A DNA stretch of 64,000 nt from Sphingomonas kyeonggiensis (GTDB taxonomy: Bacteria > Pseudomonadota > Alphaproteobacteria > Sphingomonadales > Sphingomonadaceae). Position numbers and translations under genes: made by a program. The number at the start of each line of letters is the position of its first letter. The first letter of the stretch is position 1. Below are positions 34,589 to 44,113 of the stretch, piece after piece. The stretch lies in assembly GCF_014196745.1 (NCBI RefSeq), contig NZ_JACIEH010000005.1:186001-250000 (forward strand), in the 5' to 3' direction. The notes below the pieces were generated by a model. It was not told the DNA's origin. It worked only from the letters and a program-made list of their open reading frames with translations, and made no database searches.

Positions 34589-35520
34589 CCCTGGGCGTCC
34601 TCGCGCAGCGCTTCGTCGACGATGCGCTGGCAAAGCTCGGGATAGGAGATGCCGAGATGGCGCGCCTGCTCGGGCACCAGGCTGAGCGGCGTCATGCCCG
34701 GCTGGGTGTTCACCTCGAGCAGGAACAGCCCTTCCACGCCCAGTTCGTCATCCCAGCGGAAGTCGGAGCGCGAAGTGCCCTTGCAGCCGAGCAGCTTGTG
34801 CGATTCCAGCGCGATGCGCTTGCAGGCATCGGCGATCTCGTCGGGGATCTCGGCCGGGCAGACATGCTCGGTCAGGCCGTCGGTATATTTGGCGTCGTAG
34901 TCGTAGAAGCCGCTCTTGGGCTTCAGCTCGGTCACGCCCAGCGCTTCCCCCGCCAGTACCGCGGTGGTCAGCTCACGGCCGCGGATGAAGGGTTCGGCGA
35001 GCAGCTCGTCGAACTCCTGCCACGGGCCGGTTGACTCGGCCGCGATCGGATTGCCGTAATTGCCTTCCTTGGTGACGATCGCCACGCCGACCGACGAGCC
35101 TTCGTTGACGGGCTTCAGCACATAAGGGCGCGGCAGCGGATCGGCCTGGTGCAGCTCCTCGGTCTTCACCATCCGCCCGCCGGGCATCGGGATGCCGTGC
35201 GGCACCAGCGCCTGCTTGGTCAGTTGCTTGTCAATCGCGATCACCGAGGTGACCAGCCCGGAGTGCGTGTACTTCACGCCCATCAGGTCGAGCATGCCCT
35301 GCACCGTGCCGTCCTCGCCGGGCGTGCCGTGCAGCGCGTTGAACACCACGTCGGGCCTCGCCTCGGCGATCTTCAGGGCGACGTCGCGCCCCATGTCGAT
35401 GCGCGTCACCCGGTGGCCCAGGCTCTCCAGCGCATCCGCGATACCCGCGCCCGACATCAGCGAGACCTCGCGCTCGGCCGACCATCCACCCATCAGTACG
35501 GCAACGTGCAGCGAATTCAC
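34585..35520 (-). CDS. ddl: D-alanine-D-alanine ligase
   Basis: About 311 residues, ATP-grasp ligase making D-Ala-D-Ala for MurF. Motifs: HVAVLMGGWSAEREVSLMSG, NALHGTPGEDGTVQG, PYVLKPVNEGSSVGV, and the metal-binding EVNTQPGMTPLS. GTG start at 35520-35518 forms a GTGA overlap with the murB stop. Position within dcw between murB and ftsQ is standard. Confidence 0.97.
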   Translation of the reverse strand: MNSLHVAVLMGGWSAEREVSLMSGAGIADALESLGHRVTRIDMGRDVALKIAEARPDVVFNALHGTPGEDGTVQGMLDLMGVKYTHSGLVTSVIAIDKQLTKQALVPHGIPMPGGRMVKTEELHQADPLPRPYVLKPVNEGSSVGVAIVTKEGNYGNPIAAESTGPWQEFDELLAEPFIRGRELTTAVLAGEALGVTELKPKSGFYDYDAKYTDGLTEHVCPAEIPDEIADACKRIALESHKLLGCKGTSRSDFRWDDELGVEGLFLLEVNTQPGMTPLSLVPEQARHLGISYPELCQRIVDEALREDAQG

Positions 35521-36419
35521 TTGTCGACCCCTATCCGCTGGATTTCCCATTCCAGCTCGATCCCAGATTGCGCCTTCACCTTGGCACGGACTTCCTCGCC
35601 CAGCGCTTCGATGTCGACCGAGGAAGCATTGCCCAGATTGAGCAGGAAATTGCAGTGTTTTTCGCTGACCTGCGCATCGCCGCGTCGAAGCCCGCGGCAA
35701 CCGGCATCGTCGACCAGCTTCCAGGCGCTATGGCCTTGCGGGTTCTTGAAGGTCGAGCCGCCGGTGCGCGACCTAAGCGGCTGCGAAGCCTCGCGTTCCG
35801 CCGCAATCCGGTCCATCTCGGCACCGATCTCGGCCTTGTCGCCCGGCGTGCCTTCGAACAGCGCCTCGACCACCACGGCGCCTTCGGGCAGCTCGGAATG
35901 GCGATAGGTGTAGCCCAGTCTGGCCGCCGGCCAGGTCTCCACCGTCCCGTTTCGAGTCACCAGCGTGATCTCGACCAGGATATTGCTGGTATCGCGGCCA
36001 TAGGCGCCCGCGTTCATCCGCACCGCGCCGCCGACCGTGCCCGGAATCCCGCGCAGGAACTCGAGGCCGGCGATACCCGCATCGCGCGCGGCGCTCGCCA
36101 CGGTGATCCCCATCGCAGCGCCACCGGCACGCACGCGGTTACCCGGCTCGATGCTGACCTTGGCCATCGCCTTGGGCAGCCGCACCACCACGCCCGGCAC
36201 GCCACCGTCGCGCACGATCAGGTTCGAGCCGACGCCGACCGGCAACACCGGCACTTCGGGATCGAGCCCGGCCAGGAATGCCGCGAGGCTCTGCACGTCG
36301 TCGGGGCGCACCAGCCATTCGGCCGGGCCGCCGGTGCGGAACCAGATGAAGTCGGCAAGGCTGCCCTGATGCTCGATCGTGCCACGCAGCGGAGGCAGCG
36401 CGGTGCAGGGTGCGCTCAC
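35517..36419 (-). CDS. murB: UDP-N-acetylmuramate dehydrogenase
   Basis: About 300 residues, FAD enzyme reducing UDP-GlcNAc enolpyruvate to UDP-MurNAc. FAD-binding segments: FIWFRTGGPAEWLVRPDDV, LPVGVGSNLIVRDGG, LRGIPGTVGGAVRMNAGAYG; catalytic Ser region SQPLRSRTGGSTFKNPQGHS. I set the start at GTG 36419, which overlaps the preceding 64-residue gene stop as GTGA like its neighbours; an upstream ATG at 36443 would overlap that gene by 28 bp. Confidence 0.95.
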   Translation of the reverse strand: MSAPCTALPPLRGTIEHQGSLADFIWFRTGGPAEWLVRPDDVQSLAAFLAGLDPEVPVLPVGVGSNLIVRDGGVPGVVVRLPKAMAKVSIEPGNRVRAGGAAMGITVASAARDAGIAGLEFLRGIPGTVGGAVRMNAGAYGRDTSNILVEITLVTRNGTVETWPAARLGYTYRHSELPEGAVVVEALFEGTPGDKAEIGAEMDRIAAEREASQPLRSRTGGSTFKNPQGHSAWKLVDDAGCRGLRRGDAQVSEKHCNFLLNLGNASSVDIEALGEEVRAKVKAQSGIELEWEIQRIGVDK

Positions 36420-36610
36420 TTCCAGCCCCACATGCTCGACCATTGCTTCCAGGCATCGAGGTTCGCCTGGGCCGCCTTCTGCCCGGCCTGCTGGAACTTC
36501 ATCACGTCGCGCCCGGCATCGAGCAGCTTCTGCGCCGCGTCCATCTGTGCCTGCTGGGCCTTGAGCAGGTCGCGCTGGACCTGCAGGCCGAGCGTGAACC
36601 AGTCGCTCAT
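36416..36610 (-). CDS. Small helical protein inside the dcw cluster (64 aa)
   Basis: 64 residues between murC and murB, joined to both by stop/start overlaps (ATGA with murC, GTGA with murB), so it is translated as part of the operon. MSDWFTLGLQVQRDLLKAQQ and the following residues form one long Gln/Ala-rich amphipathic or coiled-coil helix, ending in a Trp-rich WKQWSSMWGWK. The helix resembles short phasin-like proteins. The Trp-rich tail could contact membrane. No family recognised; function unknown, but its place suggests a link to precursor synthesis or division. Confidence 0.8.
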   Translation of the reverse strand: MSDWFTLGLQVQRDLLKAQQAQMDAAQKLLDAGRDVMKFQQAGQKAAQANLDAWKQWSSMWGWK

Positions 36611-38013
36611 GCCCGGGCCTCCTCGATCGCCCCGGCCAGGTTCGCCGCCCATTTGGTGATGTCGCCCGCGCCCAGGCAGATGACCATGTCCTTGGGCTGG
36701 ATCACGCCGGCGAGCGTCTTCGCCAGCGCGTCCTCGCTCTCGATCGCAGAGACGGCACGATGCCCGCGCCTCTGGACATTCTCGACCAGCGCCTCCGAGC
36801 TCACGCCCTCCAGCGGCAACTCGCCCGCGGCATAGACCGGGGTGACATAGACCATGTCGGCGTCGTTGAAGGCCTGGGCGAACTCGTCCATCAGGTTCTT
36901 GAGGCGGGTGAAGCGGTGCGGCTGCACCACGGCGATCACCCTGCCCTCGGCACTCTCGCGCGCCGCCGCCAGCACTGCGCGGATCTCGACCGGATGGTGA
37001 CCGTAATCGTCGATGATCGTGACGCCACCCACTTCGCCGACCTTGGTGAACCGCCGCTTCACGCCGCCGAACTTGGCAAAGCCCTGCTGGATCGTCGCAT
37101 CGGGAATGCCCAGCTCGAGCGCCACGCCGATCGCGGCGAGCGCGTTCTGGACATTGTGACGGCCCGGCATCGGCAGCTCGATCCCCTCGATAGAGCGCGT
37201 GCTGCCGTCGCGGCTGCGGATGATCGCCTCGAAGCGATTGCCCCCGTGATGCGGCACCACGTTGACGCCGCGCACGTCGGCGCTGGCAGCGAAGCCATAG
37301 GTGACGATCCGGCGGTCGCGGACGCGCGGGATGATCGCCTGCACCTCGGGATGGTCGAGGCACAGCAGCGCCGCGCCATAGAAGGGCACATTCTCGACGA
37401 ACTCGACATAGGCGTCCTTCGCCTTGTCGAACGAGCCATAGTGATCGAGATGCTCGGGATCGATGTTGGTGACGATGGCATAGGTGCCGTCGAGCCGCAG
37501 GAAGCTGCCATCGCTCTCATCGGCCTCGACCACCATCCATTCGCTGTCGCCCAGGCGGGCGTTGGAGCCGTACTGGTTGATGATGCCGCCGTTGATCACG
37601 GTCGGGTCCACCCCGCCGGCATCGAGCAGCGCCGCGACCATCGAAGTCGTGGTCGTCTTCCCGTGGGTGCCGGCCACCGCGACGGTGGACTTGAGGCGCA
37701 TCAGCTCGGCGAGCATCTCGGCGCGGCGCACCACGGGGATGCGGCGCTGATAGGCCGCCTCGACCTCGGGATTGGTGCGCACGATCGCGGTGGAGACCAC
37801 CACCACCGCCGCGTCACCCAGATTCTCGGCATTGTGCCCGATCGTCACCGGGATGCCACGGCTGCGCAGCCCCTGCACGACGTAGCCCTCGGCCACGTCC
37901 GATCCCTGCACCGAATAGCCGAGATTGTGCATCACCTCGGCAATGCCCGACATGCCGATGCCGCCGATACCGACGAAATGGATGGTACCGATGTCCTTTG
38001 CGACACCCTTCAT
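36607..38013 (-). CDS. murC: UDP-N-acetylmuramate-L-alanine ligase
   Basis: 468-residue Mur ligase adding L-Ala to UDP-MurNAc. N-terminal nucleotide fold IHFVGIGGIGMSGIAEV, ATP loop VAVAGTHGKTTTTSMVA, and C-terminal YGHHPVEIRAVLAAARE are all intact. ATGA overlaps on both sides (murG stop, 64-residue gene start). Confidence 0.98.
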   Translation of the reverse strand: MKGVAKDIGTIHFVGIGGIGMSGIAEVMHNLGYSVQGSDVAEGYVVQGLRSRGIPVTIGHNAENLGDAAVVVVSTAIVRTNPEVEAAYQRRIPVVRRAEMLAELMRLKSTVAVAGTHGKTTTTSMVAALLDAGGVDPTVINGGIINQYGSNARLGDSEWMVVEADESDGSFLRLDGTYAIVTNIDPEHLDHYGSFDKAKDAYVEFVENVPFYGAALLCLDHPEVQAIIPRVRDRRIVTYGFAASADVRGVNVVPHHGGNRFEAIIRSRDGSTRSIEGIELPMPGRHNVQNALAAIGVALELGIPDATIQQGFAKFGGVKRRFTKVGEVGGVTIIDDYGHHPVEIRAVLAAARESAEGRVIAVVQPHRFTRLKNLMDEFAQAFNDADMVYVTPVYAAGELPLEGVSSEALVENVQRRGHRAVSAIESEDALAKTLAGVIQPKDMVICLGAGDITKWAANLAGAIEEARA

Positions 38014-39161
38014 GCGAACGCTGGCCTTCCCTGCATGGAGATGCGCTGGCCCTTGATCGGGGCCTCGGGCGCATCGATGGATTCGACGAGATCGGCAAGG
38101 TCGCGCGTGGCGTTGGGACGGCCCACGCTGCGCGCCCGTGCCGCGGCATTTTCGAGCCCCTGGGTATCGAGCCCGAGCTTCTGGATCTGCTTGGCGAGCT
38201 CCGCCGCGGTGAAGCCCTTTTGCTGGATCGTCCGCGCGCCGCCCGCCGTGCTGATCTCGCGGGCATTGGCGGTCTGGTGATCGTCGGTCGAGGTCGGCAG
38301 CGGCACCAGGATCGCCGGGCGCCCCGCCGCGGTCAGCTCGGCGATGGTCGAGGCGCCGGCGCGGGCGATCACGATGTGCGACCAGGCCAGCGCGTCCGCC
38401 ATGTCGGTGATATAGGTCGAGACGTCGGCGGGGATGCCATGCGCCTGATACTTGCCCCGCACCGTCTCGATATCCTCGACGCGGGCCTGGTGTGTCACTT
38501 GCAGGCGGCGGCGGAAATGGACGGGGAGCAGCGCGAGCCCATCGGGCACCACTTGGCTCAGCACGGTCGCACCCTGGCTGCCGCCGGTGACGAGCACGCG
38601 GAAGATGCCGTCCTCCTCGAGCAGCGGATAGGGCCGGCTGCGCAGCGCCAGCACCGCCTCCCGCACCGGATTGCCGACGAGATGCGTCTTGGCCTGCCAG
38701 CCGGGCTTCATCCGGTCGACCTGGTCATAGGAGGTCGCGATCGCATCGACCCGGTTCGCCACGAAGCGATTCACCCGGCCCAGCACGGCGTTCTGCTCAT
38801 GGATGATGGTCGGCACGCCGGCGCCGAACGCGGCGAGCAGCGCGGGAAGCGCGGGATAGCCACCAAAGCCGATCACCGCCGAGGGCTGGAGTTCCTTGTA
38901 GAGCCGCAGCGCCATCGAGCGACCGGCCAGGATCTTGCCCGCCGCACGGATATAGCCGAGCGGCCCGCCGCCAAGGCGGCCCGCGGGCAGGACGTGCGTC
39001 TCGACGCCGTCGAACAGGCCCGGGAAGCGCACGCCGCGATCATCGCTGACCAGCGCAACGTGATGGCCCCGCTCGGCCAGCTCCGCGGCCAGTGCGGCAG
39101 CGGGCACCATATGCCCACCGGTGCCGCCGGCTGCGAGGACATAGCTACGGGAATTGGTCAT
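38010..39161 (-). CDS. murG: UDP-GlcNAc:undecaprenyl-PP-MurNAc-pentapeptide GlcNAc transferase
   Basis: 383-residue GT28 glycosyltransferase converting lipid I to lipid II at the inner membrane face. AAGGTGGHMVPAAALAAEL is the N-terminal G-loop, GFGGYPALPALLAA and VLVTGGSQGATVLSQVVP are acceptor/donor loops, and ARAGASTIAELTAAGRPAIL is the sugar-nucleotide motif. Overlaps ftsW and murC by ATGA. Confidence 0.98.
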   Translation of the reverse strand: MTNSRSYVLAAGGTGGHMVPAAALAAELAERGHHVALVSDDRGVRFPGLFDGVETHVLPAGRLGGGPLGYIRAAGKILAGRSMALRLYKELQPSAVIGFGGYPALPALLAAFGAGVPTIIHEQNAVLGRVNRFVANRVDAIATSYDQVDRMKPGWQAKTHLVGNPVREAVLALRSRPYPLLEEDGIFRVLVTGGSQGATVLSQVVPDGLALLPVHFRRRLQVTHQARVEDIETVRGKYQAHGIPADVSTYITDMADALAWSHIVIARAGASTIAELTAAGRPAILVPLPTSTDDHQTANAREISTAGGARTIQQKGFTAAELAKQIQKLGLDTQGLENAAARARSVGRPNATRDLADLVESIDAPEAPIKGQRISMQGRPAFA

Positions 39162-40387
39162 GCGTTGCTCCAGCGGCCGGTATAGGGCGAGCGCTTCAGA
39201 TACGGGTTTCGTCGCGTGAAGGCGAGAAGCAACCCATAGCCGATCGCCAGCGCGATCATCGACGATCCGCCATAGGAAATGAAGGGCAAGGTCATGCCCT
39301 TGGACGGGGCGATGCCGGTGTTCACCGCCATGTTGATCAGCGACTGCACGCCGAACTGCGCGGCAAGGCCGGCAGCGGCGAGCAGGCGAAAGGCGTCTTC
39401 CTCGTCGAGCAGCTTCATCAGCACGCGGACGACGATGGCAAGATAGAGCAAGGCGATCACCGCGCAGGCGATCAGCCCGAACTCCTCGCCGATCACCGAG
39501 AAGATATAGTCGGTATGCCCTTCCGGCAGGCGGAACTTCATCATGCCGTTGCCGGGACCGGTGCCGGTGAGGCCGCCCGCGGTCAGCGTGTCGTGCGCCA
39601 TCTCAACCTGGTAGCGCTCGGCGAGCGCGGCATCCTTGGTGGGGAAGAGGAAGTTGTCGATGCGGGTGCGCGCGGTGCCGTAGAACAGATAGGCCGCGAC
39701 CACGCCGGCCACCGCGGTGCCGCCCAGCCCGGCAATCGCCGCGGGGGAAATGCCCGAGATCATCAGCAGGATCAGCCACACGCTGCCGAACACGATCGTC
39801 TGGCCGAAGTCCGGCTGGAGCATCAGCAGCACGCCGATCAGCGCGGTGAGCGCGCCGGTGACGAACAGCACCGGCAGCTGCGGATCCTTCGCACGGAAGC
39901 TCAGCATCCAGGCGGTGGCGACGATGAAGAGAGGCTTCAGGAACTCGGAGGGTTGGAATTCCGAGATGCCGACGCCGATCCAGCGCTTGGCGCCATTCAC
40001 CTCGTGCCCGACGATCGGCACCAGCGCGAGGCAGACGAGGAATATCGCCGCTCCGATCAGCGCCAGGCGGCGCGCGACCGTGACGGGCAGCATCGACACG
40101 GTGATCATCACCGGCACGCAGATGCAGACCCAGACCAGCTGGCGCCAGAAATAGTACATCGGTGCCATGATGTGGGTGGCGTCGGAATAGCGCCGCGCGG
40201 TGGCGGGAGATGCTGCGGCGACCGCAACCAGCCCGATCGCGATCAGCAGCAGCGCGAGCGTGAGCAGCACGCGATCGACTTCCCAGAACCACATGCCGGC
40301 GCGGGTCTTGCTCGCACGGCCGAGCTGTTGCTGGACACGACGGCGAACCTCGTTTCCAGCTTCCGGCACTTCCACGGTGTCGTTCAT
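39158..40387 (-). CDS. ftsW: Septal peptidoglycan glycosyltransferase FtsW (SEDS family)
   Basis: About 409 residues, ten membrane helices. SEDS polymerase working with FtsI at the septum. Signature regions: GAKRWIGVGISEFQPSEFLK, LLMLQPDFGQTIVFGSVW with the catalytic Asp, and GMTLPFISYGGSSMIALAIG near the C-terminus. Start at the ATG overlapping the murD stop. Confidence 0.97.
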   Translation of the reverse strand: MNDTVEVPEAGNEVRRRVQQQLGRASKTRAGMWFWEVDRVLLTLALLLIAIGLVAVAAASPATARRYSDATHIMAPMYYFWRQLVWVCICVPVMITVSMLPVTVARRLALIGAAIFLVCLALVPIVGHEVNGAKRWIGVGISEFQPSEFLKPLFIVATAWMLSFRAKDPQLPVLFVTGALTALIGVLLMLQPDFGQTIVFGSVWLILLMISGISPAAIAGLGGTAVAGVVAAYLFYGTARTRIDNFLFPTKDAALAERYQVEMAHDTLTAGGLTGTGPGNGMMKFRLPEGHTDYIFSVIGEEFGLIACAVIALLYLAIVVRVLMKLLDEEDAFRLLAAAGLAAQFGVQSLINMAVNTGIAPSKGMTLPFISYGGSSMIALAIGYGLLLAFTRRNPYLKRSPYTGRWSNA

Positions 40388-41673
40388 CCCAGCGCCTCCA
40401 CCGCGTCGCGGAAGGCCTGGCCCCGGGCTTCGTAATCCTTGAACTGGTCGAACGACGCACAGGCCGGCGACAGCAGCACCACCTCGCCCGGCTGGGCATT
40501 GGCGGCGGCGGCCTTCACCGCAACGTCGAGCGTGCCCGATCGCTCGACCGGTATCTCGCCTTCGAGCAGCTTGGCGAACATCTCGCCGGCATCGCCGATC
40601 GTATAGGCCTTCACCACATGGGGAAAGCCGGGCCGGCAGGCGTCGAGATCGTCGGTCTTGGCCTTGCCGCCGAGGATCCAGTGGATCTTCGGATAGGCCG
40701 AGAGCGCCGGTGCGGTGGAGTCCGCGTTGGTCGCCTTGCTGTCGTTGACGAACAGCACGCCGTTCACCGTCTTCACCCGCTCCATGCGGTGCGGCAGGCC
40801 GGGGAAGCTGCGCAGCCCCTTGTCGATCGCAGCCTGGTCGATGCCGAGCGCCTGGCAGGAGGCGATCGCGGCGAGCGCGTTCTGGGCGTTGTGCGGCCCC
40901 TGCAGCGCCGGCCAGCGCGACTGGTCCATGCAGATGCCGGGCGCGATGCGGGTCAGATCCTCGCTGCGGCCGAAATCGGCGAGCCGGCGCGCGATATTGG
41001 CGCAAGTCTCGTCGCCGATGCCGATGATCGCCGCATGCCCCCTGGACTGCATCTCGAACAGCCGCACCTTGGATTCGGCATAAGCGTCGAACCCGGCATA
41101 GCGGTCGAGATGATCCGGCGTGATGTTGAGCAGCACCGCGACGTCGCAGTCGAGGCTGTGGGTCAGGTCGATCTGGTAGCTGCTGAGCTCGAGCACATAG
41201 ACGCCGCCTGCGGGAAGCGGATCCTGCCCCAGGATCGGCAGCCCGATATTGCCGCCCATTCGCGTGGGAATGCCGGCGGTCTCGATGATGTGGTGGATCA
41301 GCGCCGTGGTGGTCGACTTGCCGTTGGTCCCGGTGATGCCGACCACGCGGTGCGCGGGCATCTCGGCGCGCGCCTCGGCGAACAGCTCGATGTCACCGAT
41401 GACGGGCACGCCCGCTTCGGCCGCCTTCGCCGCGATCGGATGCGTGTTCAGCGGCACGCCCGGCGAAACGGCGACGCCCGCGAAACCGGTCAGGTCGATC
41501 TCCAGCGGGTCGGCAAGCGTCGCACCCTGCGCCTTGGAACGCGCCGCCTCGTTACTGTCCCATGCGGTAACTTCGGCGCCGCTCGCAACCAGCGCGTCGA
41601 CCGTCGCCAGCCCCGAGCGCGCCAGCCCGAGCACCGCATAGCGTTTGCCGCGCCAGGTGGTGCCGGTGATCAC
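40384..41673 (-). CDS. murD: UDP-N-acetylmuramoyl-L-alanine-D-glutamate ligase
   Basis: About 429-residue Mur ligase adding D-Glu. YAVLGLARSGLATVDALVA starts the Rossmann domain; VVGITGTNGKSTTTALIHH is the ATP loop; LNITPDHLDRYAGFDAYAES and FVNDSKATNADSTAPAL are family motifs. GTG start at 41673-41671 overlaps the mraY stop as GTGA. Confidence 0.97.
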   Translation of the reverse strand: MITGTTWRGKRYAVLGLARSGLATVDALVASGAEVTAWDSNEAARSKAQGATLADPLEIDLTGFAGVAVSPGVPLNTHPIAAKAAEAGVPVIGDIELFAEARAEMPAHRVVGITGTNGKSTTTALIHHIIETAGIPTRMGGNIGLPILGQDPLPAGGVYVLELSSYQIDLTHSLDCDVAVLLNITPDHLDRYAGFDAYAESKVRLFEMQSRGHAAIIGIGDETCANIARRLADFGRSEDLTRIAPGICMDQSRWPALQGPHNAQNALAAIASCQALGIDQAAIDKGLRSFPGLPHRMERVKTVNGVLFVNDSKATNADSTAPALSAYPKIHWILGGKAKTDDLDACRPGFPHVVKAYTIGDAGEMFAKLLEGEIPVERSGTLDVAVKAAAANAQPGEVVLLSPACASFDQFKDYEARGQAFRDAVEALG

Positions 41674-42740
41674 CGCAGCTTGAGCGTCGCGAGGCCCGCC
41701 AGCGCCAGCACGAAGGCGATGATCCAGAAACGGATCACGACCGTGGGCTCCGACCAGCCGAGCTGTTCGAAATGGTGGTGGATCGGCGCCATGCGGAACA
41801 CGCGCTTGCCGGTGCGCTTGAAGAAGAACACCTGGATGATGACGCTCAGCGCCTCCATCACGAACAGGCCGCCGATGATGCCGAGCACCAGCTCGTGGTG
41901 CGTGGTGACCGCGATCGTGCCGAGCGCGCCGCCCAGCGCCAGGCTGCCGGTATCGCCCATGAATACGGCCGCCGGGGGCGCGTTGAACCACAGGAAGGCC
42001 AGGCCCGCCCCCACCATCGCGCCGCAGAAGATCGCCAGGTCGCCGGCGCCGGGCACGTGCGGGATGCCGAGATAGACGGCGTAGATCTTGTTGCCGGCCA
42101 GGTACGCGATCAGCATGAACGCCATGCTGGCGATCACCACCGGCATCGTCGCCAGGCCGTCGAGCCCGTCGGTCAGGTTCACCGCATTGCCGAACGCGAC
42201 GATCACGAAGGCGGCGAAGGCGATGTAGAAATAGCTGATGTTCGGGTGGAAATTGCTGAAGAAGGGCACGTAGAGTTCGGTGCCGTTCTGCGAGCAGATG
42301 ATCGTCGCGGCGATGCCCGCGATGGCGAACTCGCCAATCAGCCGCACCTTGCCCGATACGCCCGCGGTCTTCTGCTTCCGCACCTTGTCGTAATCGTCGA
42401 GGAAGCCGATCATGCCGAAGCCGAAGGTGACGAACATGCAGGCCCACACATAGGGGTTGCGCAGGTCCATCCACAGCAGCAGCGAGAGCATGATACTGGT
42501 CAGGATCATCAGCCCGCCCATGGTCGGCGTGCCGCGCTTGGCCAGGTGGCTCTGCGGGCCGTCGGCGCGGATCGGCTGCCCCTTGCCCTGGCGGACGCGC
42601 AGCCAACCGATGAAGCGGGGCCCGATCAGCAGGCCGAGCAGCAGCGCCGTCGCCACCGCGCCGCCGGTGCGGAACGAGAGATAGCGGAAGAGATTGAAGA
42701 CGCCGGGAAAGTCCAGCAGGTCCGCGATCCAGTACAACAT
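41670..42740 (-). CDS. mraY: Phospho-MurNAc-pentapeptide translocase MraY
   Basis: 356 residues with ten membrane spans. It makes lipid I from UDP-MurNAc-pentapeptide and undecaprenyl phosphate. The catalytic aspartates are in FGFGMIGFLDDYDKV and NAVNLTDGLDGLATMPVV, and MAPIHHHFEQLGWSE is the conserved C-terminal motif. The start ATG shares one base with the murF stop (TGATG). Confidence 0.98.
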   Translation of the reverse strand: MLYWIADLLDFPGVFNLFRYLSFRTGGAVATALLLGLLIGPRFIGWLRVRQGKGQPIRADGPQSHLAKRGTPTMGGLMILTSIMLSLLLWMDLRNPYVWACMFVTFGFGMIGFLDDYDKVRKQKTAGVSGKVRLIGEFAIAGIAATIICSQNGTELYVPFFSNFHPNISYFYIAFAAFVIVAFGNAVNLTDGLDGLATMPVVIASMAFMLIAYLAGNKIYAVYLGIPHVPGAGDLAIFCGAMVGAGLAFLWFNAPPAAVFMGDTGSLALGGALGTIAVTTHHELVLGIIGGLFVMEALSVIIQVFFFKRTGKRVFRMAPIHHHFEQLGWSEPTVVIRFWIIAFVLALAGLATLKLR

Positions 42741-44113
42741 CAGGCAGGTGCCCTTTCCGCCAACGCCGCGACCACCGACCCAAGCCGCACGCCGTTCGAC
42801 CCTTTTATGAGAACTGCGTCCCCCGCCTGGAGCATGTCATCGAGCCTGCCCAGCGCGGTCGCCGCGTCGGGCACATGGACGAAATCGACCGCGCCCTCAA
42901 GCGCCTCTGCGAGCGGCGCCATCGCTTCACCGACGAGAATGACGGATTCAACGCCCGCGGCCTCGATCGGGCCCGACAATTCGGCGTGGAAGGCGGCCGA
43001 ATGCTCGCCCAGCTCGCGCATCTCGCCGAGCACCGCCAGCTTGCGGCCCTTCTCCTGCGCCAGCACCGCCAGCGTCGCGCGCATCGAGGCGGGATTGGCG
43101 TTGTAGCTCTCGTCGATCACCAGCGCCTCGCCGCCGCGCACCGGCACGGTGAGCCGCGCCCCACGCCCGGCCAGCCCGCCGAGTTCCGCAAGCGCTAGGC
43201 CGGCCAGCTCGAGATCGGCGCCAACCGCGTCCACGGCGGCGAGGATCGCCATCGCGTTGGAGACCCAGTGCGCGCCCGGCTGCGACAAAGTGAAGCTCAG
43301 CTCGCGCTGGCCGAAGCGCGCCGTGACGAAGGTCCCACCGGTCCGCGTGCGCATCGTCTCGACCGCACGGTAATCGGCACCCTCCTGGAGGCCGAAGGTG
43401 ACGATCTTCGCCGCATAGGGCTTCGCGGCGGCGATCAGCCGGTCGCGGTGCGGGCTGTCGAAGGGCACGATCGCAGTGCCGCCGGGCTCCAGCCCCTGGA
43501 AGATCTCGCCCTTGGCGTCGGCGATCGCCTCTTCATTGGCGAAGAAGCCCATATGCGCCGGCGCGATCGTGGTGACGATGGCGACGTGCGGGCGCACCAG
43601 CTTCGTCAACGCCGCCAACTCGCCGGCGTGGTTCATGCCCATCTCGAACACGCCGTAGCGGGTGTTCCGCGGCATGCGGGCGAGGCTGAGCGGCACGCCG
43701 GTATGGTTGTTGTAGCTCTTGACCGAGCGATGCGCCTCGCCCGGGGCGTTGCGCTCCAGCGCGGCGAACAGCGCTTCCTTGGTGCCGGTCTTGCCGACCG
43801 AACCGGTGACCCCGATCACCTTGCCCTGCATCCGCGCCCGCGCGGCGACGCCCAGCGCATCGAGCGCCGCGGTGGTGTCCGCCACCGTCACATGCGGATA
43901 GTCGGTAGCCTGCGAGACGACCGCCCCCGTCGCGCCCTGCGCGAAGGTCTGGTCGAGGAATTTGTGCCCGTCGGTGGTCTCGCCCTTCAGCGCGAGGAAC
44001 AAGTCCCCTGTCCCCACTTCGCGCGAATCGAACGCGACGCCCGAGACTTCGAAATCGGCCGACGCGGTCCCGCCGGTCGCCTCCGCAATCTCCAAGGAAG
44101 TCCACAGCCTCAC
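42740..44113 (-). CDS. murF: UDP-MurNAc-tripeptide D-alanyl-D-alanine ligase
   Basis: 457-residue Mur ligase adding D-Ala-D-Ala. GVAFDSREVGTGDLFLALKG is the substrate domain, VIGVTGSVGKTGTKEALFAA the ATP loop, VIDESYNANPASMRATLAVL and LGEMRELGEHSAAFHAEL C-terminal motifs. The P-loop reads GSVGKTGTK, normal for MurF. ATGA overlap with murE. Confidence 0.98.
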   Translation of the reverse strand: MRLWTSLEIAEATGGTASADFEVSGVAFDSREVGTGDLFLALKGETTDGHKFLDQTFAQGATGAVVSQATDYPHVTVADTTAALDALGVAARARMQGKVIGVTGSVGKTGTKEALFAALERNAPGEAHRSVKSYNNHTGVPLSLARMPRNTRYGVFEMGMNHAGELAALTKLVRPHVAIVTTIAPAHMGFFANEEAIADAKGEIFQGLEPGGTAIVPFDSPHRDRLIAAAKPYAAKIVTFGLQEGADYRAVETMRTRTGGTFVTARFGQRELSFTLSQPGAHWVSNAMAILAAVDAVGADLELAGLALAELGGLAGRGARLTVPVRGGEALVIDESYNANPASMRATLAVLAQEKGRKLAVLGEMRELGEHSAAFHAELSGPIEAAGVESVILVGEAMAPLAEALEGAVDFVHVPDAATALGRLDDMLQAGDAVLIKGSNGVRLGSVVAALAERAPA

